A stretch of DNA of 64,000 bases from Actinomadura rubteroloni (GTDB lineage: Bacteria; Actinomycetota; Actinomycetes; Streptosporangiales; Streptosporangiaceae): assembly GCF_002911665.1 (NCBI RefSeq), contig NZ_MTBP01000003.1, forward strand, positions 310,001 through 374,000, read 5' to 3'. Below the pieces are notes generated by a model. The model saw only the letters and a program-made list of their open reading frames with translations. It was not told the DNA's origin and searched no databases. How positions within the stretch are numbered: position 1 is the first letter of the stretch; each line of letters starts with the position of its first letter. Shown here piece after piece: positions 25,599-34,588 of the stretch. The position numbers and the translations under genes are program-made.

Positions 25599-28500
25599 TC
25601 AGGTGAGGGCGGTGCGCATCACCTCTTCCGGGGTGAGGGCGGCGCCACGGGCGTGTTCCTTCGCGTACGTTTCCGGGCCGAGTTCGGCTGCGGCGTCGGC
25701 CGCCAGGCGGGCCGCTTCGGGGACGTCGTCCACGGGGGAACCCGCGAGGGCGGTGGCCGCGCCGAGGAGGTAGGCGGTCTGGGCGGCGTCGCCGGTGGCG
25801 AGGGCCGCGCCGGCCAGGCCCGCCACGGCGTGGGCGCGTGCCGCGAAGATCGGGTGGTCGGTCGCCAGGGCGAGGGCCGTCCGGAACAGTTCGGCCGCGT
25901 GCGGCCCGTCGCCCTCGGCCAGCGTCACCCAGCCGAGGCCGACCAGGCCCTCCATTTTCGTGGCCTCGGCGAGGTAGCGCTCGGACGTCCGCAGGCCCGG
26001 TTGCGCCTCCTCGTACCAGCGGCGAGCTTCGGCGACGTCGCCGCGTGCGCGGGCCAGCAGGCCCAGGCCGTGGTAGGCGGCGGACACCTTGTCCGGTGCG
26101 CCCGCCCGGCGGGCGAGCAGGGCCGCGCGGCGATAGTCCGCCGCGGCGGCGTCGGCGTTCTCGGCGCGTTGCAGCAGGCCCGCCCGGCGGCACAGCAGGT
26201 CGGCCGAGTCCTCCAGGGCGCCGAGCTGCTCGGCGAGGTCCAGGGCCTCGGCCAGCAGCGCGCGGGCGCGGTCCCGGTCGCCCCGGGCCTCGGTGAACGA
26301 CGCCAGGGTGTCCAGCGTGTTGGCGATGCCCCATCGGTCGCCGACGCGCCGGAACCCCGCCAGCGCCGCCTCGCAGCAGCGCGCGCCCGTCTCGGCGTCG
26401 CCCCGGAACTGGGCGAGGAAGCCCTCGCTCATGACCAGCACGGCCTGCGACCAGTCGTCGTCGGCGCGGATCTGCCGGACGAACGCGTCCTTGTCCGTCC
26501 GGTCCGGCCCGGCCGTCAGCGCCCACAGCACCATCGCCGCCGGGTGCCGCGACGGACGGTCGATGCCCGCCAGCACCGCGTCGGCCCGGTCCAGCCACGC
26601 CACCGCCCGCTCGCCCGCGCCCCCGCCCGACGCGGCGTTGGCGGCGCACATCACGTACTCCTCCTCCAGCCCCTCGGGCACGTCGGGGCCGAGGACGTCC
26701 ATCAGCTCGGCGGCCAGCGCCGCGCCCTCGATCCGCCCGCGCAGCCACCAGTACCAGGACAGCGCGGCGACGAGCCGCAGCGCGACCGGGGGATCGCCGA
26801 GCGAGCGCCGCAGCGCGGCGTGCAGGTCGCCGTGCTCGGCGACCAGCCGGTCCAGCCAGACGAGCTGGTCCGCGCCGCGCAGGTGGCCGTCGGCCCGTTG
26901 CGCCAGGGCGAGGAAGTGGGCGGCGTGCGCGCGTTCCAGCTCCGCCCGCTCGCCCGCCTCGTCCAGCCGCTCCGCGCAGAACACCCGGATCGTGTCGAGC
27001 ATCCGGAACCGTGCTCCGTCCGTCTGGACGAGCGACTTGTCGGCCAGCTCCAGCACCAGCTCCTCCATGCCGGGCAGGCCGCACACCTCCTCCGCCATCG
27101 CGAGCGTGAACCCGCCGGTGAACACCGTCAGACGGCGTGCCGCCGCGCGCTCGTCCGCGCCCAGCAGGTCCCAGCTCCACTCCACGACCGACCGCAGCGT
27201 CCGGTGCCGTGCGGCGGCCGTCCGGTCGCCCCGCGACAGCAGCCGGAACCGGTCGCCCAGCCGTGCCGCGACCTCCTCCACCGGCAGCGAGCGCAGCCGC
27301 GCGGCGGCCAGCTCGATCGCCAGCGGCAGGCCGTCCAGCGCCGAGCAGATCCGCACGACCGCGTCCACCGTGCCCGCCTCGACGGCGAACCCGGGCCGGA
27401 CGGCCGCCGCGCGGTCCGCGAAAAGCCGGACGGCCGGGTACGCGGCGGCGGCGTGCGCGTCCGCGCCCTCGGGCGGAAGCCCCAGCGGCGGCAGCGGACG
27501 CAGCGTCTCCCCGGTGATCCCGAGCGGCTCCCGGCTCGTCGCGAGGACGCGCAGCAGCGGGCAGGACGTCAGCAGCCGCCGGGCCAGGTCCGCCGCCGCC
27601 CCGATCACGTGCTCGCAGTTGTCCAGGACGAGCAGCAGCGGCCGTCCCGCCAGCGCCGCGACGAGCCGGTCCACGCCCGGCGCGCCGCCCCCGCCGCCGG
27701 GCAGGATCGCGCTCTCGCGCAGCCCGAGCGCCCCGAGCACCGCCTTCGGCACCTCCGCGCCGTCGCCGAGCGGCGCCAGGTCCACGAAGCAGGTCTCGCC
27801 GCGCTCGCGGCCCGCCGCCTCGATCGCCAGCCTGGTCTTGCCCGCGCCGCCCGGGCCGAGCAGCGTGACGAGCCGCCCGGCCGCCAGCGTCCGGCCGACC
27901 CGGTTCAGCTCGTCGTCGCGCCCGACGAAGCTGGTGAGCTGCGCGGGCAGCGGCGGCCCCGCCGGTCTTCGCTCCGGGGACGCGCCGCGCAGGAGGCCGA
28001 CGTGGACCTCGGCCAGCGCGGGCGACGGGTCGGCGCCCAGCTCCTCGGCGAGCCGCGTCCGGACGTTTTCGAACGCGGCGAGCGCCTCCGCCTGCCGGCC
28101 CGCCGCCGCGAGCGCCCGCATCAGCAGGCCGACCGCGCGCTCCCGCAGCGGATGCCCGGCGAGCAGCCCGCGCAGGTCGTCGATCGCCTCGGCCGCCGCG
28201 CCGAGCGCGAGCCGCGCCGCCGCCAGGTCCTCCAGGGCGCGCAGCCGCGCCTCCTCCAGCCGTGCCGCCTGCCCGGCCGCGAACGGCGCCGCGACGCCCG
28301 CCAGCGCCGGGCCGCGCCACAGCCCGGCCGCCTCCGCCAGCAGGGCCGCCGCCTGCGGGAACGCGCCCCGCTCCAGCGCCCGTCCGCCGTCGCGGGCGAG
28401 CCGCTCGAAGCGCAGCGCGTCCACGTCGTCGGGGTCGGCGACGAGCCGGTACCCGTCCGCGCCGCCCGCCACGAGCCCCGCGTCCCCGAGGCCGCGCCGC

Positions 28501-28706
28501 AGCCGCGACACCTGCGACTGCAGCGCGTTGGACGCCCCGCCCGGCGGATCGTCCCCGTACAGCCCGTCGATCAGCCGGTCCACCGGGACGAGCCGCCCGG
28601 CGTCCAGCGCCAGCCGCGCCACGAGCGCCCTGACCATGGGACCGCCGACGGTGACGGCCCGCCCGCCGTCGTCCACCTCCACGGACCCGAGAACCCCGAA
28701 ACGCAT
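25599..28706 (-). CDS. AfsR/SARP-type regulator: HTH-BTAD, NB-ARC ATPase, TPR
   Basis: A 1035-aa multidomain regulator. Residues 1-75 form an OmpR-like winged helix (MRFGVLGSVEVDDGGRAVTV, ALQSQVSRLRRGLGDAG), residues 95-240 a bacterial transcriptional activator domain, and residues 255-550 an NB-ARC/AAA ATPase with Walker A GPGGAGKT (284-291) and Walker B LLLVLDNCEHV. The C-terminal half is a long set of TPR-like helices. AfsR relatives activate secondary metabolism or stress genes in an ATP-dependent way. No biosynthetic cluster is visible in this window, so the target is unknown. The ATG at 28706 is taken because family similarity begins there; a longer frame to 28787 is basic and unlike the family. 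Confidence 0.92.
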   Translation of the reverse strand: MRFGVLGSVEVDDGGRAVTVGGPMVRALVARLALDAGRLVPVDRLIDGLYGDDPPGGASNALQSQVSRLRRGLGDAGLVAGGADGYRLVADPDDVDALRFERLARDGGRALERGAFPQAAALLAEAAGLWRGPALAGVAAPFAAGQAARLEEARLRALEDLAAARLALGAAAEAIDDLRGLLAGHPLRERAVGLLMRALAAAGRQAEALAAFENVRTRLAEELGADPSPALAEVHVGLLRGASPERRPAGPPLPAQLTSFVGRDDELNRVGRTLAAGRLVTLLGPGGAGKTRLAIEAAGRERGETCFVDLAPLGDGAEVPKAVLGALGLRESAILPGGGGGAPGVDRLVAALAGRPLLLVLDNCEHVIGAAADLARRLLTSCPLLRVLATSREPLGITGETLRPLPPLGLPPEGADAHAAAAYPAVRLFADRAAAVRPGFAVEAGTVDAVVRICSALDGLPLAIELAAARLRSLPVEEVAARLGDRFRLLSRGDRTAAARHRTLRSVVEWSWDLLGADERAAARRLTVFTGGFTLAMAEEVCGLPGMEELVLELADKSLVQTDGARFRMLDTIRVFCAERLDEAGERAELERAHAAHFLALAQRADGHLRGADQLVWLDRLVAEHGDLHAALRRSLGDPPVALRLVAALSWYWWLRGRIEGAALAAELMDVLGPDVPEGLEEEYVMCAANAASGGGAGERAVAWLDRADAVLAGIDRPSRHPAAMVLWALTAGPDRTDKDAFVRQIRADDDWSQAVLVMSEGFLAQFRGDAETGARCCEAALAGFRRVGDRWGIANTLDTLASFTEARGDRDRARALLAEALDLAEQLGALEDSADLLCRRAGLLQRAENADAAAADYRRAALLARRAGAPDKVSAAYHGLGLLARARGDVAEARRWYEEAQPGLRTSERYLAEATKMEGLVGLGWVTLAEGDGPHAAELFRTALALATDHPIFAARAHAVAGLAGAALATGDAAQTAYLLGAATALAGSPVDDVPEAARLAADAAAELGPETYAKEHARGAALTPEEVMRTALT

Positions 28707-28833
28707 GGCCCGATTCTCGCCCATCCGTCCCGGCCTCCGCCGCCCCCGCCCGCGCCTGTGGAAAACCTCCCGCCGCCCGGGGAACAACCGCCCGTCCCCG
28801 CCCGTTGGAACAGATGCGCCCCAGAGGCGTCGT

Positions 28834-28873
28834 GCGGTGCGGGGACCACCGGGGGGATGGCTCCCCGCACCGC
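28834..28873 (-). terminator. Terminator hairpin after DUF4041/GIY-YIG gene
   Basis: GCGGTGCGGGGA (28834-28845) and TCCCCGCACCGC (28862-28873) form a perfect 12-bp stem with a 16-base loop. It starts 4 bp beyond the stop of the gene ending at 28877. Confidence 0.65.
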
Positions 28874-28876
28874 GCC

Positions 28877-31129
28877 TTAGCCGCTGCTCCGCCGGTACTC
28901 CTCCGCCTCCGGCACGTCCTTGTACTCCACGAGGTGGTTATCGGCGATGCGGGCCAGGACGTCGCGCACCTCGCCCGGAGTCGCGTAGAAGAACTCGCGC
29001 CGGTTGTTCACCCGGTTCACGCGCCGCTCGGCGAACTCCTGGTGCAGCCGGTTCTCCAGCTCCACCGCGTCCGCACTGAAGATCAGTGCATGGACGTCGA
29101 AGTGGAACGGCACCGACGCGTCGCCCAGCTCGCGGACCCGTTCCATCGGATCGAGCCGCCGCGTCATCCCGATCTTGACCATGCGCTCCCCGAACGCGCC
29201 GAGGTTGGAGATCACGTAGACGTGGCCCGTCCGCGTGTTGGCCTCCCGGCCCGCGACGCTCGTCAGCGCCGCGTCCACGTCGTCGAGCTTGGCCCGCAGC
29301 TCGTCCGCGCCGGACGCGTCGCCGCGCGCCTCCAGCCGGACGATCGCGGACTCGACGTGCGACCGCTCCTTCAGCAGCCGCGCCTTCTCCCGCTCGAACT
29401 CGCGGCGCGCCTTGTCCTCCTCGCGCTGCCGCTCGCGCTCGGCGCGGATCCGCTCCCTCTCCTCCTCGGCCTTGGCGAGGTGGTCGGCCGTCAGGCGCAG
29501 CTCACGGCGCCGGACGTTCCGGTACTTGGCGCTGACGCGGATGTCCATCGTCTTGCCGAGCCGTTCGATCGTCTGCGCGGTCTTGTCCAGCCGATCCAAC
29601 GCCGACTGCAATTTGTACGGCCGCATCGTCCGCACCAGGTTGTCCGCCTCGGCGTTGTAGGCGCGCAGCATCAGCTTCGAGAAGTCGCGGACCATCGCGC
29701 GGCCCTGCGCCTGCGACCCGTTCACCGACCAGTTCGTCGCGCCGACGACCGCGCGTCCCTCCCGGGCGATCGAGCTGATCTCGTCCTTCACGGCGGCGAG
29801 CTTGGCCTTGTAGGCGACGACGTCGGCGAGCGGATGCAGGTACTCGTAGACGCCGACCTCCTGCAGCAACGCGACGTCCCGCGTCTCGACGATCGCGGTG
29901 CGCGCCTCCTCCAGCCGCGCGGTCTCCCGTCTCAGCTCGGTGCGCGTCTCGTCCAACCGCATCCGGAGCGCGTCGATCTCGGCGGCGAGCCGCATCGGCT
30001 CCAGCAGGCCGAGCCGCTCCGCCTCGGCGCGCAGCCGCGCGTTCTCCGCCTCCAACTCCTCGATCCGCTGCTTCCGCCCGCCGAACACCGGCCGCCGGTC
30101 CCCACCCGTCGCACCGAACGGCGACGGCTCCGGCGGCGGCGCCTGGACGGGTGCTGGGACGGGCGCTGGGACGTCCCGCACCCAGAACTGCCAGTCCGGC
30201 GGGGGCGCGGGCCAGGACGGGTCGGCACGCCACCCCGGCGGCGGCGTCCAGCCGGGCGGCGGGACGGGCCACCCGGGCGGACTGACATAACGCCAGCTCA
30301 CAGGTGCCTGCGCCACCGGCGCGGCGGGAGCCGCAACCACGGGCGGGTGCGCCGCCGGCGCGGGCGTGACGGGAAGCGGCGTGGGCGCGTAGGCCGCAGG
30401 CGTGGCGGGCGTAGAAGCGACGGGCGGCGCGAAGGTCGAGGGCAGGGGCGGGAGGGCGCCCGGCGAGGGCATGCTCGACGCTGGCGCGGGAGGGGCGGTC
30501 GCGGGCGTCAGGGGCGCGGGCGCGGCAGAAAGGGGCATGGCCGGTCCGGGCGCGGTCGGTGTGGGCGCGGCAGGTTGGGGCGCGGCTGAGCCGGGCGCGG
30601 CAAGGCGGGGTGCGGCTGAGCCGGGCACAGCGGACGCGGGCGCGCCGGGCACGGCGGGCGCGGGTGCGGCAGGCGGGGACGTGGCGGGTGCGGGTGCTGC
30701 CGGGACGGGTGGCGGGAACGCGGGTGCGGCGGCCGGTGCGGGAGCCAGGCGCTCGCGCACGAGCCCGACGAGCATGCCGGCGTCCCGCTCCGCGAGGTCG
30801 CCGTAGGCGGTCCGCGTCCCGCCGGCGTCGACGATCAGAGACCGCCGCCCCGTCGCGGCCGCGGGCGCGTCCACCGAGGTCATGTCGGTGAGCGCGACCC
30901 GGACGGCGGGCCCGACCTTAGCGATGTCGGCGGCGACGAAGCCGAGGAGCCGCCGCCCGGTGACCGCGACGTGGGTCAGCCCGCCGGGCGAGCGGGAGAC
31001 CGCGGCCAGGCCGAGCACGCTCTCACCGGGCGCGAGGAAGAGCCCGACCAGGCGCAGGAGCCGGGCGGAGTCGGCGGGGTCCACATCGCCGCCGATCAGG
31101 GGAGGGGCAGCGTCGCCCTGGGTGGTCAT
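28877..31129 (-). CDS. DUF4041 + GIY-YIG (Mug113/T5orf172) nuclease, SNIPE-like
   Basis: A 750-aa protein in four parts. Residues 1-130 look like a bacterial PH-like beta domain (THVAVTGRRLLGFVAADIAK, VALTDMTSVDAP). Residues 130-330 are a Pro/Ala-rich linker ending in tryptophan-proline repeats (PSWPAPPPDWQFW). Residues about 340-620 are charged helices including the DUF4041 region (LLQEVGVYEYLHPLADVVAY, KYRNVRRRELRL). Residues 635-735 are a GIY-YIG domain of the Mug113 type: GHVYVISN, MVKIGMTRR, ERVRELGDAS, ELENRLHQEF, NNRREFF. DUF4041 plus this nuclease is the core of the anti-phage protein SNIPE. Unlike the E. coli form, no membrane helix is visible; the PH-like domain may do the targeting (inference). 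Confidence 0.82.
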   Translation of the reverse strand: MTTQGDAAPPLIGGDVDPADSARLLRLVGLFLAPGESVLGLAAVSRSPGGLTHVAVTGRRLLGFVAADIAKVGPAVRVALTDMTSVDAPAAATGRRSLIVDAGGTRTAYGDLAERDAGMLVGLVRERLAPAPAAAPAFPPPVPAAPAPATSPPAAPAPAVPGAPASAVPGSAAPRLAAPGSAAPQPAAPTPTAPGPAMPLSAAPAPLTPATAPPAPASSMPSPGALPPLPSTFAPPVASTPATPAAYAPTPLPVTPAPAAHPPVVAAPAAPVAQAPVSWRYVSPPGWPVPPPGWTPPPGWRADPSWPAPPPDWQFWVRDVPAPVPAPVQAPPPEPSPFGATGGDRRPVFGGRKQRIEELEAENARLRAEAERLGLLEPMRLAAEIDALRMRLDETRTELRRETARLEEARTAIVETRDVALLQEVGVYEYLHPLADVVAYKAKLAAVKDEISSIAREGRAVVGATNWSVNGSQAQGRAMVRDFSKLMLRAYNAEADNLVRTMRPYKLQSALDRLDKTAQTIERLGKTMDIRVSAKYRNVRRRELRLTADHLAKAEEERERIRAERERQREEDKARREFEREKARLLKERSHVESAIVRLEARGDASGADELRAKLDDVDAALTSVAGREANTRTGHVYVISNLGAFGERMVKIGMTRRLDPMERVRELGDASVPFHFDVHALIFSADAVELENRLHQEFAERRVNRVNNRREFFYATPGEVRDVLARIADNHLVEYKDVPEAEEYRRSSG

Positions 31130-31242
31130 CGTTCGTCGGGTCCGTTCCGTGTCCGAGGTGCCACGGCCGCTACGGCCGTGCGCCTGTGGGACGCGTCACT
31201 CACCCGTCGGTTTACGCCTCCACCACAACCGGCCACGCTGCG

Positions 31243-31596
31243 TCACAGAGGCGGCGCCTTGCGAGCGGTCCCCCGGTAGGAGGCGGCGTCGTAACGACGC
31301 TCGACCTCATCGAACTTGGCGTTCGCAGCCTCCAGCAGGTCGATGCCGAGCCGGTCCGCCAGCCGCGTCAGATAGGCGAACACGTCGCCGATCTCCGCCC
31401 GGACGCGGGCGAAAGCCGCCGGATCCTCGGCGAGCCGCTCACTCTGCTCGGGCGTGAGCCACTGGAACTCGGCGACCAACTCGCCCGCCTCCCCGGCCAG
31501 CGCCATCGCCAGGTTCTTCGGCGTGTGGAACCGCTCCCAGTCCCGCTCCGCGCCGAACTCCCGCAGCCGGGCGGCGAACTCCTCGATCTCGCGCAT
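31243..31596 (-). CDS. MazG-like nucleotide pyrophosphohydrolase
   Basis: A 117-aa all-helical MazG-like (RS21-C6/dCTPase type) protein. The metal-binding pattern is intact: EAGELVAEFQW supplies the first ExxE pair and EIGDVFAYLTRLAD the second ExxD pair. The family hydrolyses non-canonical or excess (d)NTPs to the monophosphate and PPi. It stands alone between the RNase H-like gene and the SNIPE-like gene, all on the minus strand; 113 bp separate it from the latter's start, so co-transcription into it is not possible in that order. Probably a nucleotide-pool cleaning enzyme. Confidence 0.88.
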   Translation of the reverse strand: MREIEEFAARLREFGAERDWERFHTPKNLAMALAGEAGELVAEFQWLTPEQSERLAEDPAAFARVRAEIGDVFAYLTRLADRLGIDLLEAANAKFDEVERRYDAASYRGTARKAPPL

Positions 31597-31614
31597 CCGG
31601 CCAGCCTAGGACGG

Positions 31615-32490
31615 TCAGGCGGCGGGGGAGTGGTGGGCGGCGTGGTCGTGCCAGTCGGCGAGGAAGGCGCGGACGAGTTCCTCGGCGCGCGTCGTCGCGT
31701 CGAACGCGGTGGTAAGGCGGCGGCGGGCGATCGAGGCCAGGGAGTCGGCCGTCTCGTTGAGGGGGTGCCCGGCATGGCCCTTGACGTGGTGGAGGCCGAG
31801 GCGGGGGCGCGCCGCGACGGATTCGGCCAGTCGGACGAGCGCGGGCCCGCCCGAGCGGCGGTCGTGCGGGGCGTAGCCCTTCGGCATCGGTTCGACGTCG
31901 CCCGACCGCCACCGGCGCAGCAGGCGCAGCGCGGCGAGGCTGTCCACGAGGAGCGTCAGCGGGCCGTCGTCCTCCAGGCGGTCCAGGAGCAGCGCGACGG
32001 CCTTGAGCTCGCTGACGAGGACGTTCCCGGGCCCGGCCGGCTCGCCGGGACCCGACACGCAGCCGTGCATCCCCCAGCGGCCGTCGCTGACCACGTAGCC
32101 GAGCCCGCAGCGCCGGTTCTTGCAGGACGCGTCCGTCGCCGCGACCGTCGGTCCGGGCCGCCGCGCCCACTCGGCGAGGCTCCCGTGGTGGCCCGCGCGC
32201 GGCGCCGGACGGGCCGGAGGCCGTTCGGGCGACTGCGGGCAGCGCGGATGGTGCCGCCCGGAATCGACGTGGTGCTCGGCCTCCGCCAGCGCCGTCTCGA
32301 CCCAGGCGGGGTCGTTGTACCGGGCGGCGATGAAGCACAGGTCCAGGGAGGTGCGCGCGGCCGCGCAGGTGGGGCACGCCTGCGCCCGGGTGGCGGCGGC
32401 GCGCATCCGCCGGGCGCGGTCGGCGGTCCGGGGCGGCAGCAGGAGGAGGCCCGACTCGAACCGATGGAGCGACATCGTCGTCGTAGTCAT
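31615..32490 (-). CDS. RNase HI-domain protein
   Basis: A 291-aa protein whose C-terminal half is an RNase HI fold. Catalytic acids are visible: Asp120 in AATDASCKNRRCGLGYVV, Glu161 in NVLVSELKAVALLLD, Asp183 in LLVDSLAALR and Asp249 in NETADSLAS, with HHVKGHAGHPLNE as the last active-site loop. The N-terminal about 110 residues contain CPTCAAARTSLDLC and several His/Cys and may bind zinc. ATG 32490 is supported by GGGAGG six bases upstream. It likely cuts RNA in RNA:DNA hybrids. It lies 18 bp upstream of the MazG-like gene and is probably co-transcribed with it. Confidence 0.85.
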   Translation of the reverse strand: MTTTTMSLHRFESGLLLLPPRTADRARRMRAAATRAQACPTCAAARTSLDLCFIAARYNDPAWVETALAEAEHHVDSGRHHPRCPQSPERPPARPAPRAGHHGSLAEWARRPGPTVAATDASCKNRRCGLGYVVSDGRWGMHGCVSGPGEPAGPGNVLVSELKAVALLLDRLEDDGPLTLLVDSLAALRLLRRWRSGDVEPMPKGYAPHDRRSGGPALVRLAESVAARPRLGLHHVKGHAGHPLNETADSLASIARRRLTTAFDATTRAEELVRAFLADWHDHAAHHSPAA

Positions 32491-32936
32491 GGGACGCCTC
32501 CCAGGCATGACATCCGTTGATTTGACGGCTAAAATACAACATATTCGCAAGCCCGATCAAGCGAAAACGGCATTTCCGCAGCCGTCGGTCGGGCGATTCC
32601 GTATGGGAAAAGGAATTCGTCGCGTCCGGCGAGTTATCCCGGGGTTCCGGGCCGTCCGCCGGGAACGCCGCTGGTCAGGCGAGGACCGTCCGGCGGGCTC
32701 ACACTTTCCTTGCCCGAAGGTGAGACGACGGGGGCGCGACGGTGCCGGTCGCGGACGGGCGAAACGCCGCCGATAAGCCCGCTGACCTGCGGATTCAAGG
32801 GATACGGATCATCGTCTCGTATCGCCTATTTGCCGATGTGTCCGGACGATACGTCCAAGGTCATCGGGGAGGCGCAGAAATGCATTCCGGTCTATAACCA
32901 AAGGTGACCCTGTTCGGCCCTGCCCTCGGAGCCCCG
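32491..32936. other. 446-bp divergent intergenic region, relatively AT-rich
   Basis: No gene was recognised. The region separates the divergent RNase H and lipase genes and must hold both promoters. The stretch 32511-32640 is AT-richer than average (for example TTTGACGGCTAAAATACAAC near 32520). A GTG at 32904 could extend the lipase by 11 residues but AAAGG abuts it. Confidence 0.5.
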
Positions 32937-33746
32937 ATGCGCCGTTCCCGCCTCTGCCAGGCCGCCGCCGGAACCGCCGCGGTCCTCGCCGCGTCCCTTG
33001 CAGCACCGGTCCAGGCCCGCGCCGCCGGGCCGGACTACGTCGCGCTCGGCGACTCCTACTCGTCCGGGACGGGGGCCGGTTCCTACGACCCCGCGTCCGG
33101 CGACTGCCAGCGCAGCGCCAACGCCTACCCGCGCCGCTGGGCCGCCGCCCACGCGCACTCGTCGTTCGCCTTCGCGGCCTGCTCGGGCGCGACGACCGCG
33201 ACGGTCGCGAGCGGCCAGCTCGGCTCGCTGGCGGCGAAGACCGACCTGGTCAGCATCACCGTCGGCGGCAACGACGCGGGATTCGCCCGCGTCATGCAGA
33301 CGTGCGTGCTGCAGTCCGCGACGAGCTGCCAGAACGCCGTCGCGGGCGCGCGGACGTTCGCCGAGCAGACGCTGCCGGGCAGGCTGGACGGCCTGTTCGC
33401 CGCGATCCGCCGCCGGTCGCCGTCCGCGCGGGTCGTCGTGCTCGGCTACCCGCACCTCTACACGATCGTCAGCGGCTGCGTCGGCATCGGCAACACCAAG
33501 CGGACGGCCCTCAACTCGGCGGCCGACACGCTCGACCAGGTCGCCGGGGCCGCCGCGCGCCGCGCCGGGTTCGTCTTCTCCGACGTCCGCGACGAGTTCG
33601 CCGGGCACGAGCTGTGCTCGGGCGACGGCTGGATCAACGGCGTGACCGTCCCGCTGGGCTCGTCCTACCACCCGACCGCCAAGGGTCACGCGAACGGGTA
33701 CCTGCCCGCGTTCGCCGGGGCGGTCGCGCCCGCGCTCGCGCGCTGA
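32937..33746 (+). CDS. Secreted SGNH-family lipase/esterase
   Basis: A 269-aa secreted hydrolase. A signal peptide (about residues 1-30, ending near VQARAAG) is followed by block I GDSYSSGTGAG (Ser40), block III VGGNDAGF and block V SSYHPTAKGH (His245). Six cysteines in the mature part suggest three disulfides, as in Streptomyces coelicolor lipase-like SGNH enzymes. It should cleave lipid or acyl esters outside the cell. The ATG at 32937 is chosen because GGAG lies 5 bases upstream and the signal peptide then begins MRRSR. Confidence 0.9.
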   Translation: MRRSRLCQAAAGTAAVLAASLAAPVQARAAGPDYVALGDSYSSGTGAGSYDPASGDCQRSANAYPRRWAAAHAHSSFAFAACSGATTATVASGQLGSLAAKTDLVSITVGGNDAGFARVMQTCVLQSATSCQNAVAGARTFAEQTLPGRLDGLFAAIRRRSPSARVVVLGYPHLYTIVSGCVGIGNTKRTALNSAADTLDQVAGAAARRAGFVFSDVRDEFAGHELCSGDGWINGVTVPLGSSYHPTAKGHANGYLPAFAGAVAPALAR

Positions 33747-33764
33747 CGGGACGGCCCGTCAGCG
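33741..33764. terminator. Bidirectional terminator over both stop codons
   Basis: CGCTGACGGG (33741-33750) and CCCGTCAGCG (33755-33764) form a perfect 10-bp stem with a 4-base loop. It includes the stop codons of the lipase (33746) and of the convergent small membrane protein (33759). Confidence 0.7.
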
Positions 33765-34013
33765 GAACATCCCGCCGGACTCCTCCCCGTCGTGGTCGCT
33801 CTCGCGCCGGGGCTCGGCGTCGAGGTATTCGTCGTCGGGCCAGAGCTGGTCGGCGAGCCAGGCGAGGTACTCCTCGTCGCCGGGGTCCAACTCGGCGGTC
33901 ATGGATTCGGGATAGCCGCCCGGTTCCTCTCGTGCGGGCGCGGTGCGCAGCAGTCGAGGCAGCCAGAGCGCGAGCGCGCCGGCGAGTGAGGCGAGAACGA
34001 GAGCCGTGATCAC
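33759..34013 (-). CDS. Small membrane protein, PGDEEYLAWLA family, copy 1
   Basis: An 84-aa protein of unknown function starting with GTG at 34013 (GGAAGG about 9 bases upstream). One membrane helix (ITALVLASLAGALALWLPRL) is followed by a conserved acidic tail: PESMTAELDPGDEEYLAWLA, then WPDDEYLD. A second gene at 34589-34816 encodes the same layout and shares a 28-base identical DNA stretch in the tail region. The tail is rich in Asp/Glu and aromatic residues and would face one side of the membrane. No function is known to me. Confidence 0.65.
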   Translation of the reverse strand: MITALVLASLAGALALWLPRLLRTAPAREEPGGYPESMTAELDPGDEEYLAWLADQLWPDDEYLDAEPRRESDHDGEESGGMFR

Positions 34014-34237
34014 ACCGCGCCGTCCTTCCGCGTTGGTATCCGGGGCGTGATCTTGCGTACGCGATCCTTGCGTAAGGAGCAAAACGCTTGAACGCTACTA
34101 GGCGGATCTATCGGATGGGAGCGCGACATGCCGCACGGGAGGGAGACTGATTCCGCGGACTTTCCCGGAAGTTGGGACATGTGCCCGGCGGCGGAGACGA
34201 TCGGGAAGCGCCCCCTACGACCGCCGGGGACAGGGCC

Positions 34238-34453
34238 TCAGCGCGGCGGTGCGGCGGCGGGACGGTGCGGTGCCACGGACCGGCCGTCGGGGAGCAGCTC
34301 GCCGGTGTCCTCGAACAGGACGATGCCGTTGCAGAGCAGGCTCCAGCCCTGCTCGGGATGCGTCGCGATGACGCGCGCGGCCTCGCGGTCGCGGCCGTCG
34401 GCCTGCGGGCACGGCGGCTGGTGGGAGCACGGCTTGGTGAAGCGAGCGGGCAT
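34238..34453 (-). CDS. DUF5999 family small cysteine-containing protein
   Basis: A 71-aa protein beginning MPARFTKPCSHQPPCPQADG, with EAARVIATHPEQGWSLLCNG and IVLFEDTGELLPDGR. This is the DUF5999 pattern, common and uncharacterised in actinomycetes. The CSHQPPC pair plus a later Cys may bind metal. ATG 34453 has GGAGG five bases upstream, so the shorter start is preferred over in-frame ATGs further up. It lies between the two paralogous small membrane protein genes, all on the minus strand. Confidence 0.8.
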   Translation of the reverse strand: MPARFTKPCSHQPPCPQADGRDREAARVIATHPEQGWSLLCNGIVLFEDTGELLPDGRSVAPHRPAAAPPR

Positions 34454-34588
34454 GAGGACCTCCGTGTCCCCGGGATGAGGACACCCATCAGCGTGCGGCC
34501 GAGTGTCCGAAAAAGGCAAGTTCATGGGTAATTCTTTACCTTTGGCATCCGACAAAAACGCGCACCCGGGCTTTCCGGCCCGCACGCG

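Noticed and set aside
25344-28880. A 1178-codon plus-strand frame opposite the SARP-type gene
   Set aside because: Shadow frame caused by high GC in the third codon position; composition is unlike any protein family.
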